From: Paralichthys olivaceus
Lineage: Eukaryota > Chordata > Actinopteri > Pleuronectiformes > Paralichthyidae
Assembly: GCF_024713975.1 (NCBI RefSeq)
Contig: NC_091105.1
Coordinates: 19,910,439-19,974,438 of the forward strand
DNA length: 64,000 nucleotides
Direction: 5' to 3'
Shown here piece after piece: positions 1-12,405 of the stretch. Positions within the stretch are counted from its first letter, which is position 1, and each line of letters begins with the position of its first letter. The notes below the pieces were generated by a model. The model ran no database searches. It saw only the letters and a program-made list of their open reading frames with translations, and was not told the origin of the DNA. The position numbers and the translations under genes were made by a program.

Positions 1-329
1 TGTTTACTGTTAGCTCAATAACTTCAACACATCAATGAATATATTTTCAAAATGGTTCCTGAGCAATTGTGTTAGTATTGTTGGTAAGTGATACTGACAG
101 GGCTACTTCAGGGCTAACGTCTCTGCTTCATCTCTGTCCGGCTGAAGACTCCAGTCACGCAGGTCAGTTGGTGATAGACAGGTACGTCAGCAAATCATTT
201 CATTGTGTCACAATGAAATGTCATTGTAATTCTTTTTTACAGTCATGTGAGGATGATAAAGGGACGTAAAGAGGTTTCCAACAAATAATACAAAGTTGTT
301 TCAGAAACAACTTACCAACCCAACCTTGT

Positions 330-775
330 GTGCCAGTGTCCCTGAGTTCTCACTTTCCAGTTTATTTTTTAAATCTTTTGTGTCTGTAGTTTTATTTCCT
401 GTCATTGTCCTGTTTCCCTCCCTTGTGACGGCCCTCACCTGTCCCTCATGTGTTTCCCCTGAGTTCAATCATCCCTGCTGCCTCCTTGTGTATCTAAGTC
501 TCTGTGCTTCCCTGTGTCACTTTGTCTTGTTTCCTTGTCATCTTGTCCCTCTGATTCCTCTTGTCCTGATCACTGGTGATTTTCTGCTGTTCCCTGGTCC
601 GTTGTGTTTCTCGTTGACTCATGTTGAGTTCATCATGTTACTTTATTTTTGCTGGACCATCCTTTGCTTTTGTACCTTTTGTTAACGTATATAGATTTTG
701 CCTGTATTAAAGGAAACCTTCTGTTATTTACCTTCACCTGACTCCTGCGTTTGAGTCCTCCTGCTCTCATACATG
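330..775 (+). repeat. C/T-rich interspersed repeat, probably retroelement 3' end
   Basis: The stretch is strongly pyrimidine-biased on the + strand and ends with AGATTTTGCCTGTATTAAAG...CTCCTGCGTTTGAGTCCTCC, a pattern I know from dispersed fish repeats. The 129-codon open frame at 296-685 is a by-product of the bias. No coding domain is present. Confidence 0.4.
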
Positions 776-2867
776 TTTCATCCTGTTCATGTCAGTTTCT
801 TTGTGCCAACCAGCCACAGAAGACTGTGACGAGTTCCACTATTAAGTATTCTATTCTGCACAACCTGGCTTGTCAAATGTGACAAAGGTACATGTAAGTC
901 ATCATGAACAGAAGCATCTGCCAAATAAATATAATATGATTTTATTATAGATATACTGTACGCACTGGAACATAATGATTTTACACTCACTCTGACTCTA
1001 CATTCATTTTCACCAAGCAGAAACCATCTGATGAGGCTTACAGTTGGACTTGTGTAATAAAATCATAGAAGGGAGAGTGGATTCTACCTCCAGTCATTTG
1101 TTCACATGACTGTTTGCTAAAAAGCATGTTTGATATCACCGACTCTGTGGATTTGATCTTGTCAAACAGGTAAAACGGTAAATATTCCCCAGAATAGATG
1201 CAGACATGGGTTTGGTTTGGGTAAAAAAATATTTGCCTTAATCTTGTATCTGTGTAATAAATGGTTACATTCATAAGATTGGTTCTCCATCGCATATTGG
1301 CACAATGATATGATGATAGAATGTTGCAGTTTGTGAGATGAGGGTAGATTGACCTCAGGTCTCTCCTCTGAAAGCCAGAGGTAGTGGGAGCGGGGGAGTT
1401 GCATCTAAATTGGTATAGAGTAACAAATGTCACAAACAATTCATTCATAACACTGTGAATATATAGTTTCATTGACAGATTTCTAAAGAAAAAATATAAT
1501 AAAAATAATAATATAAAATCAGGTTATTAGCAATACGTTATCGTATCTGATAATTAGATTCTGTTGTATTTATATTTATTTGTAGAATTGTTTCTATTCT
1601 TCATCATTGTTGGTATTTCTGGTTATATCCATATATGTAAATATATAGAGATGGGGGGGTTTGCCCAGGGGACCATATAAGCAAGTTGGACCACTGTCTG
1701 TGCCCATCAGGGAGGGGCAGGTGTCATTCAGCTGATATTATACATGAGGTTCAGACAGTTTAATGTTACAGTGCACCCCACTGGCCAATCAGGTGATTTG
1801 AAAATGAGAAGTTAGACAGGTGCCGATGACAGTGTGGAGGAGAAAGCCCTATCAATAGTTCCACAGCTGCTAATGACAGTGTTAGGAAACAGGCTAATGT
1901 TAGTCTCATTATCATGGTGGAGTGGAGCTAAAAACACATGCAGGACAGACCCAGAGAGTCCTCACAGAGTCACAAATACACACACATGACCTGCATCATT
2001 ACATCATTACTTAGTTCCCTCTGGTTTCATCGTGGGACATTTTTCACTACAAATATCACAGAAGGCCAGAAGCCAGTTGTCTGCCACTCAGGATGTTGCA
2101 ATAGTGCAGCGACAGTAATTTCAATCCATGCAGATTCACCATAATGTGTTTTAAAAGGCCTGCTCCATCTGTCATTGTACAATATCTAAACTCATACAAT
2201 CATTAATAACAAGAGGTGTTTTGGTATCAAATGTCAGTTGTCGGTTATACAGATGCAGAAACGTTTATATAGAGCATGAGCTAGGTAGCTGTGTGTGAGC
2301 AGTGGATCACATAAGTTTGTAAAGAGACCACGGAAAATGTCTTTAAGTTATGTATTCCTGATACAGTATCGTTCAGGCTCTTTGGAGAATGACCACACCA
2401 TCCGTTTGTTTTCTTTGCGCCACTGAACACAGGAGAATTGAATTGTCTTCACAACATGACTTATAGGCCTGTTTCTCCTGCTAGAGAATAACAAAACTTA
2501 TAGTGGTTATTTCTGCAACTACAGGGTCTGTGCGAATAATCTTAGCCGCTATATATAGTTAACACTTGTGACATTTTTGCGGAAGTGTATGCATCAGTGT
2601 ATGTGTCACCTGGTTTAGAGTAAATGAAAATGGAACACAACATAAATCAAAGGTTTTATTTCTGCTTAAACGAAATGTAAGTGAGATGCTTATATTACCT
2701 CCTGCACAGCACAACATCTGAACATTCATTTTATTCTAATACAGCGAAGCAGAGCAACGTTACGGAGGTTTAAGTGGAGATATGTTAAGGCATCCTCTTA
2801 AATAATTCATTTTCACGTTTATGCCACAAGTATTCAATGAATCTTAATGGACATGATTTACAGAAGA
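776..2867. other. Intergenic, no gene seen
   Basis: AT-rich sequence on both strands. Open frames (for example 1038-1472 on -) show no domain, no codon bias and no usable splice partners. Confidence 0.6.
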
Positions 2868-3474
2868 AGCCAGAGCCGTCTTTATTTTCTGAGGAGGCTC
2901 AGCTCCTTCGAACATAGACGGAACGATGCTACGGATGTTCTATGAGTCTGTGGTGTCAAGTGCCATCATGTTTGCTGTTGTCTGCTGGGGCAGCAGCTTG
3001 AAGAAGAAGGACATTAATAGACTCAACAAGCTAATCAGGAAAGCCAGCCATGTTGTTGGGGGGGGGGGGCTTTGTCCAAAGTAAGGACAATATTGGACTT
3101 TCCTTCATACCCTCTCCATAATGTCTTGATTAGCCTCTGCAGCTCGTTCAGTAGCAGACTCATCCACCCACGCTGCTCGACAGAGTGACACAGGAAATCA
3201 TTCCTGCCTGTGGCTGTCAAATTGTATAATGAAAACTGTAATTTATAAAGCTTAATACTGTATACTGTGTATACTTTAACTTACATTCATGTACAAATGT
3301 AAATCTATACATACCCGGTTATTACTTGTACATATGTATATCTTTTATTTTCTTTTTAGTCTTGACTTTTATACTATGTTTATACCTGCTTTTGCTCTTT
3401 CACCTCTTTCTCAGGAGCTCTGTGACGTTTGAATTTTCCTACAGGGATTAATAAAGTACTTCTGATTCTGATTA
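2868..3474 (+). mobile_element. 5'-truncated L2/CR1-group LINE, reverse-transcriptase C-terminus and 3' tail
   Basis: Translation with one frameshift near 2930 gives LRRLSSF and then RMFYESVVSSAIMFAVVCWG followed by KKDINRLNKLIRKASHVVG. This is the typical C-terminal region of L2/Maui-type non-LTR retrotransposon polyproteins of fish. The stretch 3100-3230 matches the same ORF's last part on the + strand. The 3' end has GGGATTAATAAAGTAC and then a TTCTGATTCTGATT tail, typical of these elements. A poly(G) run interrupts the frame at 3058-3069. It is a dead, 5'-truncated copy. Confidence 0.85.
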
Positions 3475-4689
3475 ATACAACTGTTTATCAAAGACACTGC
3501 TGTAAAAGCTTTTTGAAAAGAGCTCTGCGTACAGCAGCATAGTGGCAGCTGAGCTCTTATAGTCACACACATAAGATTAGATAAGCTGGGCAATATCTCA
3601 GCATTCCATTGGTCTTTATGAATGGTTGACACGTCTAAAGCACCATCAGCTGATATGGTTTCATGACCTGGACGTACACTAATAAAACTCAATAAAACTG
3701 TTACAATGAACAAGACGGTAAGAATCTTAATTTCAGATACTTTTTTGTATAAACAACTGTGTTTTATATCTCACCAATGTTTGCATTACTGCCTGGTGAC
3801 ACTGTCCTGTGATCAGTTTCCTTACTCTGAAAACTGGAAAGTATTCAAGGGCATCTATAAATGATGATGAAAGAGGCCTACATAATATAACTATATTAGT
3901 TTGAGTCTGAATGGCAGCAAACCTCTCCTTGACAGGTTAAGTGAACTACACAAAGAATGAAAAGTATTTTTCTGAGGCCTCGTCAGCTGCTGAACAACAG
4001 AAGAATTTTAATAGATTCCCACAAGTCCTGCAAACAAATCAGCATTGGAACAGAAATGAAAGGAATAAGAACATAGTTCTATAAAGTGAAAGCAGCACCG
4101 TTGTATGTCTGCACTCTGTATGAGTGCTGTATATTACCAGCTCATTCAGGCAGAGATCAAGGGAACACATGAGTTGACAAAATAACATTATCCTCAAACA
4201 GTATTATAGGTTTAATACTGCAGTTATCTTAAATGACTTAAATGATGATGTTGAGTAATTGCTGCTGTAGCCTCAGCAGTGAGTTAAAAGCCAGGTCTGA
4301 CGTTTCTGAACCTTTTAAAAACCAACTGCATTACCACTTCATGTTGTTACGCCCATGTGCGGCTCATACCTTTTTAATATATGAATGCCATCCAGCCTTT
4401 GTCCACAAAACACACTCATGCTGTTACTTTCACTCTCTGACACAACCTGCTCTTTCTGAGTTCCACCAATTTGTATCGATTGAAAAGAAGAAGAAAAAAC
4501 ACATTGTCATTCAAGACTTCTTTTATGTAACTTTGACCTTGCTGCTTGCGGTGCATTCCAACATTTTAATTCAGGGCCTTTAAGGAATTCAACAAACGGC
4601 TCCTTTATGGGCTAATTAAATGGTTCTACCTCTCCAGCTACTGTGTATGAGGCATTTAAAAAAATCGACTGTAAAAAATCAAACACTCA

Positions 4690-4933
4690 TCATGACCAGG
4701 GCCTTTGCAGCAGAGTAAAAATTGCCCGGGGCCCCGGGCTGAGTGGGGGGCCCTTGTGAAGGCTGATTACATTAGTCCACATCAACATCAATTTTGTGAG
4801 AACCCTGTTAAATTCTATGATCGGCTACATACAGGAGACTGCACCAGAAAGCCCTTAGTGATGCCCCATAACTTTCTGCCAAAAGCTTTGTGTTCGTAGG
4901 GGCATGGTTAAAGACCAGTAGGTCACAATGTGT

Positions 4934-4989
<56 letters not shown>

Positions 4990-5075
4990 TTTGCTGTAGG
5001 GCCCTCTAGGTCCACTTTGCCTAGGGCCCACACAAGTCTCTTGAAACTTGCCTGACCATTACAAAGCAAAAAATA
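4690..5075. repeat. Probable transposon remnant with GGGCCC-rich ends, split by (TG)n
   Basis: A GC-rich start (GCCCGGGGCCCCGGGC, 4724-4739; then GGGGGGCCCTTGTGAAGGC) and a later GGGCCCTCTAGGTCC...CCTAGGGCCC segment (5000-5031) flank a microsatellite (4929-4988). GGGCCC-rich blocks of this kind occur in dispersed fish repeats. The class is unknown. Confidence 0.4.
4929..4988. repeat. (TG)n microsatellite
   Basis: Nearly pure TG dinucleotide tract with one TCTG interruption. Confidence 0.95.
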
Positions 5076-6025
5076 AAGAGGGTGATAATAATAATACATT
5101 TCACAGGGCGAAGCTTGCACACATTAACTACTGATTGATACATGTACATTCCTGGATATTTTCTATCTGTCTAACTGTCTGTTATTTCCAGAAATCTCTA
5201 ACTTTCTGTCTGTGTGTGGAACACAAATCACAAGACGGCATGTGTAATGGTAAAGGCTGAAGAAATTGCAGAGACAAATTTGGTGCGAATCGGACGTGTG
5301 ATATGAAACTTTGAATAAACAGTCAACCAGCACTATAGCAGCTTGGACTCACCGACGGAAGTGACACTGTTGATCATGACAACAGCGCGTTCACGACAAC
5401 GGCAAGAGCAACAGACTCTGCAGGTCAGAGTTCTGCAGTCTGAGCCGAGCGAACAAACAGGTGAGCAGCTCTTCTCTTTACTTGCTGCTGGTCCCTTTTA
5501 CAGTTCCAGAGAGAAAGCTGCTTCCAGCCTCACCTCAGGTCACAGCCCATTCCAAACAGACAGGTTTAGAACGGTGATGTGTGTTAATCACTTAATGACA
5601 GCACCCTCTGTTTGATTGATTACTTTGGTGATTACACTGATAACAGGAACTGAACTAATTGTACTGTATTAGTTGTATTAAAAGGGGAACAATCATAGAT
5701 GTGATGAGTCCCTGCTGCTGCTCATCCTGTCAGAACTGCATCAGTGATCATTTGAGAAAAGCACCGGGGAGAAATGTATTTCCTCCATCAAACAATGTCC
5801 CTGGTTTGATCAACCAGAAGTCATATCACCCTCTGAAATGAACTGCATGCTGCCTCTGGTCTAATGAGAAGAAAGATTCAAGCACAGATGGAATCACAGG
5901 TTTTCTGGCCTTGAGCTGCAATGTGGGACATGATTTACTCATTATTCTTAATCTACATATATGATTACACAATAAAACATTTATAACACTCTGTCTTTCT
6001 CCTGACCTGACCCCATACTGCACTC

Positions 6026-6066
6026 TGTGTATGTATGTATGTATGTGTGTGTGTGTGTGTGTGTAT

Positions 6067-6139
<73 letters not shown>

Positions 6140-6149
6140 TGTGTGTGTG
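6026..6149. repeat. (TATG)n/(TG)n compound microsatellite
   Basis: A few TATG units run into a long TG tract. A shorter impure TG tract follows at 6251-6320 upstream of the cck promoter. Confidence 0.95.
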
Positions 6150-6287
6150 GTCAGTTAAATGCTCAGACACACATCGATACATTCTACTCAGTGTTCAAGA
6201 GCTTTTCAGCTTCTCTTCACAGGAAACCACTGATTCCAACCAAAGGAGATGGTGTGTGTGTTTGTGTGAGCGTGTGTTTGTGTGAGC

Positions 6288-6319
<32 letters not shown>

Positions 6320-6486
6320 GTTCCTCTCTTTTTTTTTTGATACAGGTGAGTTAAAGGGCCACACAATTAAAGCTGTCACCTCTGTCCCAACCCTTTCTCA
6401 CTTTTTTATATACAGTTTGTGTGTGTGTCTGCGTGTGTGTGTTCATTTGTGCGTCCGCTGCATGTGTGCATGTTTGCGTCCACTGT

Positions 6487-6571
6487 TGCGTCAGTGGCAT
6501 CAGTTTCTGCGCATGCAGCTGGCTCCTCCCCTCTGCCCTGACTCCTCCTCCCTCCTGTGTGTCAGTATAAA
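6487..6571 (+). promoter_or_regulatory. cck: cck core promoter: CRE/AP-1 site, NRF1-like site, E-box, TATA box
   Basis: In order the segment shows TGCGTCAG (6487-6494), TGCGCATGC (6508-6516), CAGCTG (6516-6521), a C/T-rich stretch, and TATAAAG starting at 6566. Mammalian CCK promoters are known to carry a combined CRE/TPA element with core TGCGTCAG, plus an E-box and a TATA box close upstream of the start site. The same elements in similar order here support a real promoter. The NRF1-like and E-box calls rest on short matches only. Confidence 0.7.
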
Positions 6572-6595
6572 GCATGGTCTCCTTTCTCTGTCCCT

Positions 6596-6658
6596 CAGTC
6601 ACGGCCTCAACACTGGACGTGCAAAGCTCAGCATCCTCAGCCACACCAACAGCCGCAG
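6596..6658 (+). other. cck: cck non-coding exon 1 (5' UTR)
   Basis: The exon runs from about 25-30 bases after the TATA box to a strong donor, GCCGCAG|GTAAG, at 6658/6659. Joined to exon 2 at 8366 it puts two UTR bases before the ATG, with G at -3. A non-coding first exon is usual for vertebrate CCK genes. The 5' edge is estimated from TATA spacing. The following intron (6659-8365) holds no recognisable gene, only a (TG)n tract near 8040. Confidence 0.75.
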
Positions 6659-8037
6659 GTAAGAACTGAACTGATGCTGCATTCTCTCTTTAGGAAACTT
6701 AAGTGTTTGTCTGTTGTTTGTTTCAGCCGCTTGTATTACAAATGTATTACAAATGTATTACAATGTTTTTTTGTGCCTTGTCCCCCAAAACTTGAATGTT
6801 TCATCTTTGAAGTTGAGTAGAAGAATTAGAAATGTGGGAATTTGTTTTACACAATTAATTGAATTCAAACAGGTCTATCATGGTGTTTGATCTTTCTTCA
6901 TCGCTATTTGTAGCTCAGGAAGTTGAAGCTTATAAAAGTAGAATGTAAAATATAGATTAAAAAGGACTAGAATGGTGTGTGAGGAGGAGAGGGCTCTCAC
7001 AGACAAGACAATACCACACCATTACCAGCTCATTGAATAATGAATGAGAGACAATGACCAGCTGCAAACAGGAATTATATTAACATCCACAGAATGACTG
7101 TTTAAACAAGCAGTATTCAAATGGCCTGTTTGTGCTAATTGCCCACAGATATAAATTCTACAGTTTTATTCCAAGATGCTTTACTGTGTCTGTTGTATTA
7201 TGACATATGTGATATTTTCATCTTCATCATCACATTCAGCAAACTGAGGAAGAACATTATCCAGGCAACTGAGGGTTGAACAAGTCTTTGTTTGGAGTAC
7301 GCATGTTTATCAGTTTCAATTCTGGGCATTCTCAATTTACATTATAGTCCTCACAAAGAAGTTTATCCATATAATCTATATCTAGATTTCACAGCACTTC
7401 TCTGAGTTGCGATCATCATGACATGATCCAGAGTGTGTGATTTAATGCAGCAAAAGGACCCCCTCCTCACTCTGTGAAGAAATACAGACAAACAGGCAAA
7501 AACAAAGAGAGAGAGAGAGATTGAACCAAGACAAATTAGATTTCTGCTGTAACAGAAACACAGACAGAGAAAGTGGGGTTTTGAATTATTGAAATGACTA
7601 CTGTTGACAAACTGGATGAATGTTCTGATACAGAGCGTAAATCATCACAACTAATGCTACAGCTGATGTTCTGTAGCAGACTCAAAGAAAAATACAGCAT
7701 TCACACATCAGGCTGACAAAGGCAATATTCAGTCTGATCGGTGTCATATCATCTTTTCTTGCTTTTTGCACATCCACATGTGATGTTCAGCTGCTCTTTC
7801 ATAGAAAAGCTCCTGTTAGATTTGTTTAACCTTTTATTGAAGCCAATAAAGAAAACTCATGAATCGATAATAAAGTAGTAATTTTTATGATCTCAGTGGA
7901 ATCGTTAATATCACCTCACTCTTGTTAAAAAAACAGCACATGCAGCAAAATGAAGACTTAGAGATAATTGTTGAGTTTCCTTTCGGATTCTGCAAATGCT
8001 GACAGGGGTAATTCATCTCAACTACACCCCCCACACT

Positions 8038-8039
<2 letters not shown>

Positions 8040-8071
<32 letters not shown>

Positions 8072-8090
8072 TGTGTGTGTGCGTGCGTGC
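8040..8090. repeat. cck: (TG)n microsatellite in cck intron 1
   Basis: TG tract ending in GCGTGCGTGCG, about 280 bases before the coding exon. Confidence 0.95.
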
Positions 8091-8367
8091 GACAAAATCA
8101 TGTTTGCCTGAGGTTCCAGCTGAACCATCGGAGGTTGACCTCTTCCTCCACCACTGTTTCAATCAAAATTATAATCAAAATGATTTATTTCTGCTTTTTG
8201 CCAAACTCTCATTACCTCTAGTTTTCCGTCTATCAAAATCATTAATTTAACAAGGTGGAAGGATAGACTTGCACAGGAAAGAGGAGGAGATCTAACAGGA
8301 AAATGAGCCCATAAGATGGAGTGGATTTATTTTGAATTTGTTGTGTTGTCTCCTCTTCTCTGCAGTC

Positions 8368-9414
8368 ATGAATGTAGGTATCTGTGTGTGTGTTCTCCTG
8401 GCTGCCCTGTCCAGCAGTTCCCTGGGTCTGCCCTCACAGTCCATGGTAAGATACACAGCCAGACACAAACTTACTAAATATATTTCTGTACACTGACTTA
8501 AAAACCTCTCCATTTTATGGATCTAAAACAATATTTATTACAAAGCTGGTTTCTGTTGTGTTATGTTCATTAGCCACAGAGAGCTGAGGGTGAGGCTCTC
8601 ATGTCAGACAGCCTGCCCCCCCCCTCATCCAACCACACGCGTCAGGCCCGCTCAGCTCCAGCGCCACCCTCAGGGCAGCTCGCCAACTACAACCAACACA
8701 AGGAGAACACAGACCCTCGAAACAGCCTGAACCAGCTTCTGGCCAGACTCATCTCCAGGAAAGGTGAGCAGTGCGATGTCCAGTGTCTCAGAGATGGATT
8801 GACAGAGTAACTGGAGCGAAGTCTGTCCCTTCAGTCGTCTCATTACACACAGATCATTCGTCTCATCTCAGTTTGCTCCCGGTCGTGTTGTTTCTCCATC
8901 CTTCTATAATCTGTTGTCTCTCATGCTGTGCCTGAGTCCCACCATATGGCATTTCCCACCTCCCTCAAGCTTCCTCTCTCCTCCTTTCCTTTTTCCATAC
9001 TTCATCCTCGTTCCCTCCCTCCCTCCCTACTGCTCCAACTATCCATCCCTCCTTCACCTCCCTGTTTCCTGACCTCACCCTCTGCTCCCTCTGTCACTGT
9101 GTATCTGTGTTTCTTTCTCGAGTCAACGCTGTTTGACTCCCCGCTGAGCTCACTCGTCTTCAAGACGGGAATAGAAACAGTCAAGTCAGCAGGGTTAAAA
9201 CATTACAATGATACAGTGTTTATATTGCATGTATTGGTCAAGCAGAATGACATCTTCCCATTTCTTTCCTCCAGGCTCTCCCCACCAGACCAGATCCTCC
9301 CTCACCAGCAGAGCCAGTGGTCTTGCCCCGGGCCACAGGATAAAGGACAGAGATTATCTCGGCTGGATGGACTTTGGGAGACGCAGTGCAGAGGAGTATG
9401 AATACTCCTCCTAA
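8368..9414 (+). CDS. cck: Cholecystokinin preprohormone (3 coding exons)
   Basis: This gene encodes the secreted gut/brain peptide that in vertebrates acts on CCK receptors. Coding exons are 8368-8445, 8574-8763 and 9275-9414, with GT-AG introns at phases 0 and 1. The product is 135 residues, about the usual length. Residues 1-20 are a hydrophobic signal peptide beginning [14 protein letters not shown]. Near the C-terminus, residues 116-123 read DYLGWMDF, preceded by a single Arg cleavage site (KDR) and followed by GRR (amidation Gly plus dibasic site). The chain ends SAEEYEYSS, the conserved CCK tail. The Tyr beside Asp is the expected sulfation site. Leu in the third position of the octapeptide is a common teleost variant. 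The start is the first ATG, two bases into exon 2. The prohormone middle (residues 27-110) is poorly conserved. Teleosts have CCK paralogues, and I cannot say which this is. Gastrin is less likely given the tail and the position of the Tyr. Confidence 0.96.
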
Positions 9415-9476
9415 AGGCATGGCCCCCTTCTACTGAAAAAACCTGAGTTACAAAAAAACAACAACCCTTAACCGCC

Positions 9477-9482
9477 AATAAA
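9477..9482 (+). terminator. cck: cck poly(A) signal AATAAA
   Basis: A canonical AATAAA lies 63 bases after the cck stop codon (9412-9414). It implies a very short 3' UTR, as is common for CCK. Confidence 0.75.
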
Positions 9483-11930
9483 AGTTCGCAGAATTAATGA
9501 GCCCTTTTCACACTGCATTTACTGTAACCCAGGGCTGAGGTGACTGGATCTGAGTGAACTATATAATGATGTGGCTTAACACAAAAAATTGCTTTCCTGG
9601 GATTTCCTGGTTAAAATGAAAAATATCATCAAACCAGAATATCACCAGACATTGACGCTATAAAACAAGGTCAAACTCAGCTTTAACTTGTGTTTAAAGC
9701 TCAACAGACATTTACGCTTAAGTCTTAATACTTAATTCTTATATTATAGTAATAATATTTTAAATCAAGAATAATATACTTGCAATTGACCCCTAACATT
9801 TGGATGGTATGAGAAATGATTCTCAAGCAAGAAATTTGCTTTAAAATTGAATTTCAGCCTTATTTCTGTGAGAGTGAATGTGTTAAGGCTCAAGTTTATG
9901 CCACTTAAATAAGTACATGTGTTAGAGGCCTTTTATTGGACCTAAATGAGCAACCAAATTTAAGCAGAAGTGCAGATTTATGTCTGTATCAGCTCAGATC
10001 ACTTCAATTTTACACCAGATCAGATTTCGATAAAACATCTCACTATGTCATGTGCATCTGAAGAGAACAGAGAGCTGTGGTATTAAGAATCAACAGGTTC
10101 AAGTGTCAGTGTGGAGTCAGTAACAGTTTCTATGGACTGGAAATAAAACAGCACCTGAAGGTAACCCTGGGCTGAAAATGTGTAGTCTGAAAAGCACAGA
10201 ATGTTTTGAAAAGCACAACGTGTCTATATGAGACGCTTGGTAGTCTCCCTATCATTGCATAATGGACTTTAGTGGCACACACATTGAAAATCAGGACTAC
10301 CAGTACTGTAGATATGAGTTGAGGAGAGTCTTTCTTTCTTTTGGAGGATCATCACATACGTATGTATATATGCATTCTTACCGGTTCGGTCTGTATGTTT
10401 CTACAAACTTTCAGATTCAGCACAGTTCAAAATAAAGCTCCACTCTCTGACCACAGCAAGAAAAGCTTTTGTTTTGGGATGATGAATTCTTAAAGTCTGC
10501 AGGGCACCTCTGCTGGGCTGATCCCAAGCATTTCATGTAGTCACTGCCTGTGTTCATGGAGCTGAGACGGCCTGGGTGCCTGTCACTCTGCTGTACGGAT
10601 GTCCTTCCATATGAGCATTTGGTCTAATTCACCACTAGAGGGTTTGCCAGGATTAGCTGTCTTAATAATGAGCCAGTTTCCTGAATGAGATGTAAATTGA
10701 AAAAGTAGAGGTAATCCTGCTGTAGATAAGTCTCTGAAACACATCTTAAATTACACTCAGTCGAAAAAGATGAACGTCAGCCATCTGTGTTGGTCCTCAT
10801 TAAGTGAGGTTTTGTGTGCAATCAGCTCATTCTGATGCTATCCAGTTGCTGCCAGTTAATTACAGTGTCTCCTGGGACATGAAACTAAACTGCAACACAC
10901 GTAAACATCTCACAGTGGACGATAATTATGATAACAGATATTAACGTATGATTTTATACCTACAGGCAAATTACATCAAATGCTTATGAGGAACAAACAC
11001 CTAAATGTTGAACATGAAGTTGAAGTGAAGAGTTCTCTGCCCCTTCATGAATATGAATGCAACCAGTTTGTAAAGAAAATGTTAATAAAATCAAGTCTTT
11101 AGTTTGGAAATATAAAAATGTTGTCTCCAGAAAACAGATGGTCATGTATCAGATGTAAATTTGTTTGTTAAATTGATATGAAGCAACATAAATGTACGTC
11201 TATATGATTTTTGATGAAAACTATCCGAGGATAAAGTCTATACGGTTGGGTTGTATTTATTCAAAATGGAGAAACATAGGCCTTAATTCATTAAGATGGG
11301 AATGAATAAAATAATTCACTGATTCATGAATGAAGCTAAACACTTTTCCTGCTGCACATACAACACACATATTTCAGGTTCGAGCACCAGTGCACAAACA
11401 CTGACGCATTAACTTAACAAATACAAAAGTAACTTGAACTGTAATTTCTCCATCAAGGCCCAACAGTCCCTTTATACTCAATCAAGCTTCACCAAAATTA
11501 TAACCCATAACACATCCTTCAACCAAGTGTAGTGGTAATCTGTCCTGTTTACAAACCAACCAACAAATAAATGAAGAGATTCCTGAATCTGCCCCCACAG
11601 TTTGGCCTTTTACCTCATCATAGGCCTGTATGGACCCTCTCAGAGTCCCACGACAAATCTATATGGGCTGTTGGACCATCACTGACAACTGGACCGAAAT
11701 GGACACTAAAAAATGAAACAGGCAAAAGCAGCACTCAAGCACACTGACATTGTGTGCCACCTTCAGCAGGGAAGAGGAGGTTTGGGCCTACATCAGAGTA
11801 GACCCCTGTGGAACAAATCAACTCCTGCAGAGCGGCAAAAATTGGTAGTCCTGGAAATCCAGCGTCAGCAAGGGTGAGCTTCCTGCTTAGAGCAACCAAT
11901 AACTTCCCCATCCAAAAACCAACCTGGGCT
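9483..11930. other. Intergenic between cck and the retroelement fragment
   Basis: No exon, RNA gene or named repeat is recognised to about 11640. From there degenerate retroelement codons may begin. Confidence 0.55.
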
Positions 11931-11932
11931 GA

Positions 11933-12405
11933 ATGAAGACCCATCCTGCCAACTATGCTCAACTCCAACTACCCTCAGGCACTCAGAGACACAACCACGT
12001 ACACAAATGCATTGCAGCAACAAGTGAAACAAAGAGAATTGCTAACGATGCCTTGCCATCCAAAACATCAAGTGCAGTACAAAGAAAACCAATTTTCCAC
12101 AAGGGAATGTTGGTGGACATGGGCCAGCGGCTTACAGTCCAATTACATATTGTCACTACCACCCTGAAACCAGACCTGGTACTCTGTTCCAACTCTCTGC
12201 ACATCGTCTACTTGTAGAATTGACAGTACCTTGGGTGGATAATGTTAATGAAGCAAATGAGAGGAAAAGGCTGCGATATGCAGACATGGCATTTGAGGCA
12301 GAGCACCAAGGCAAAGCAATAATTTTCCATGTGGGGGTTGGCTGCAGGGGTTTCATTGCGACACCCACCATCAGGCTGCTCAGAGATCTGGGGGTCAGAC
12401 TATGA
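11933..12405 (+). pseudogene. Broken retroelement ORF, C-terminal restriction-endonuclease-like region
   Basis: Two overlapping frames together read like the end of a retroelement polyprotein common in fish and invertebrate genomes: KPDLVLCSNSLHIVYL, then after a one-base shift near 12215 VELTVPW, ERKRLRYADMAFEAEH, VGCRGFIATPTIRLLRDLG. The PD...(V/I)ELTVPW...K..Y pattern resembles the PD-(D/E)XK-like endonuclease region of some non-LTR elements. That assignment is inference. Upstream to about 11735 there are degenerate codons with several stops. The copy is inactive, with a frameshift and a lost Trp codon near 12312. Confidence 0.7.

Larger units (their letters stand above)
3475..6480. other. 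Intergenic upstream of cck
   Basis: It contains the GGGCCC-type remnant and two TG microsatellites listed separately. I see no coding exon. Open frames at 4923-5120 and 5826-6340 are microsatellite shadows. Confidence 0.6.

Noticed and set aside
1038..1472. 144-codon - strand ORF
   Set aside because: No recognisable domain and AT-rich random-like codons. Another frame is open over the same DNA and no splice partner is seen.
4242..4583. 113-codon + ORF
   Set aside because: No domain or conservation signal, and the lysine run comes from a poly(A)-like patch.
5826..6340. Several ORFs over TG tracts near 6 kb
   Set aside because: These are microsatellite shadows on both strands.
8928..9401. 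157-codon + ORF overlapping cck
   Set aside because: It is mostly pyrimidine-rich intron sequence. The real frame uses exon 9275-9414 in another phase.
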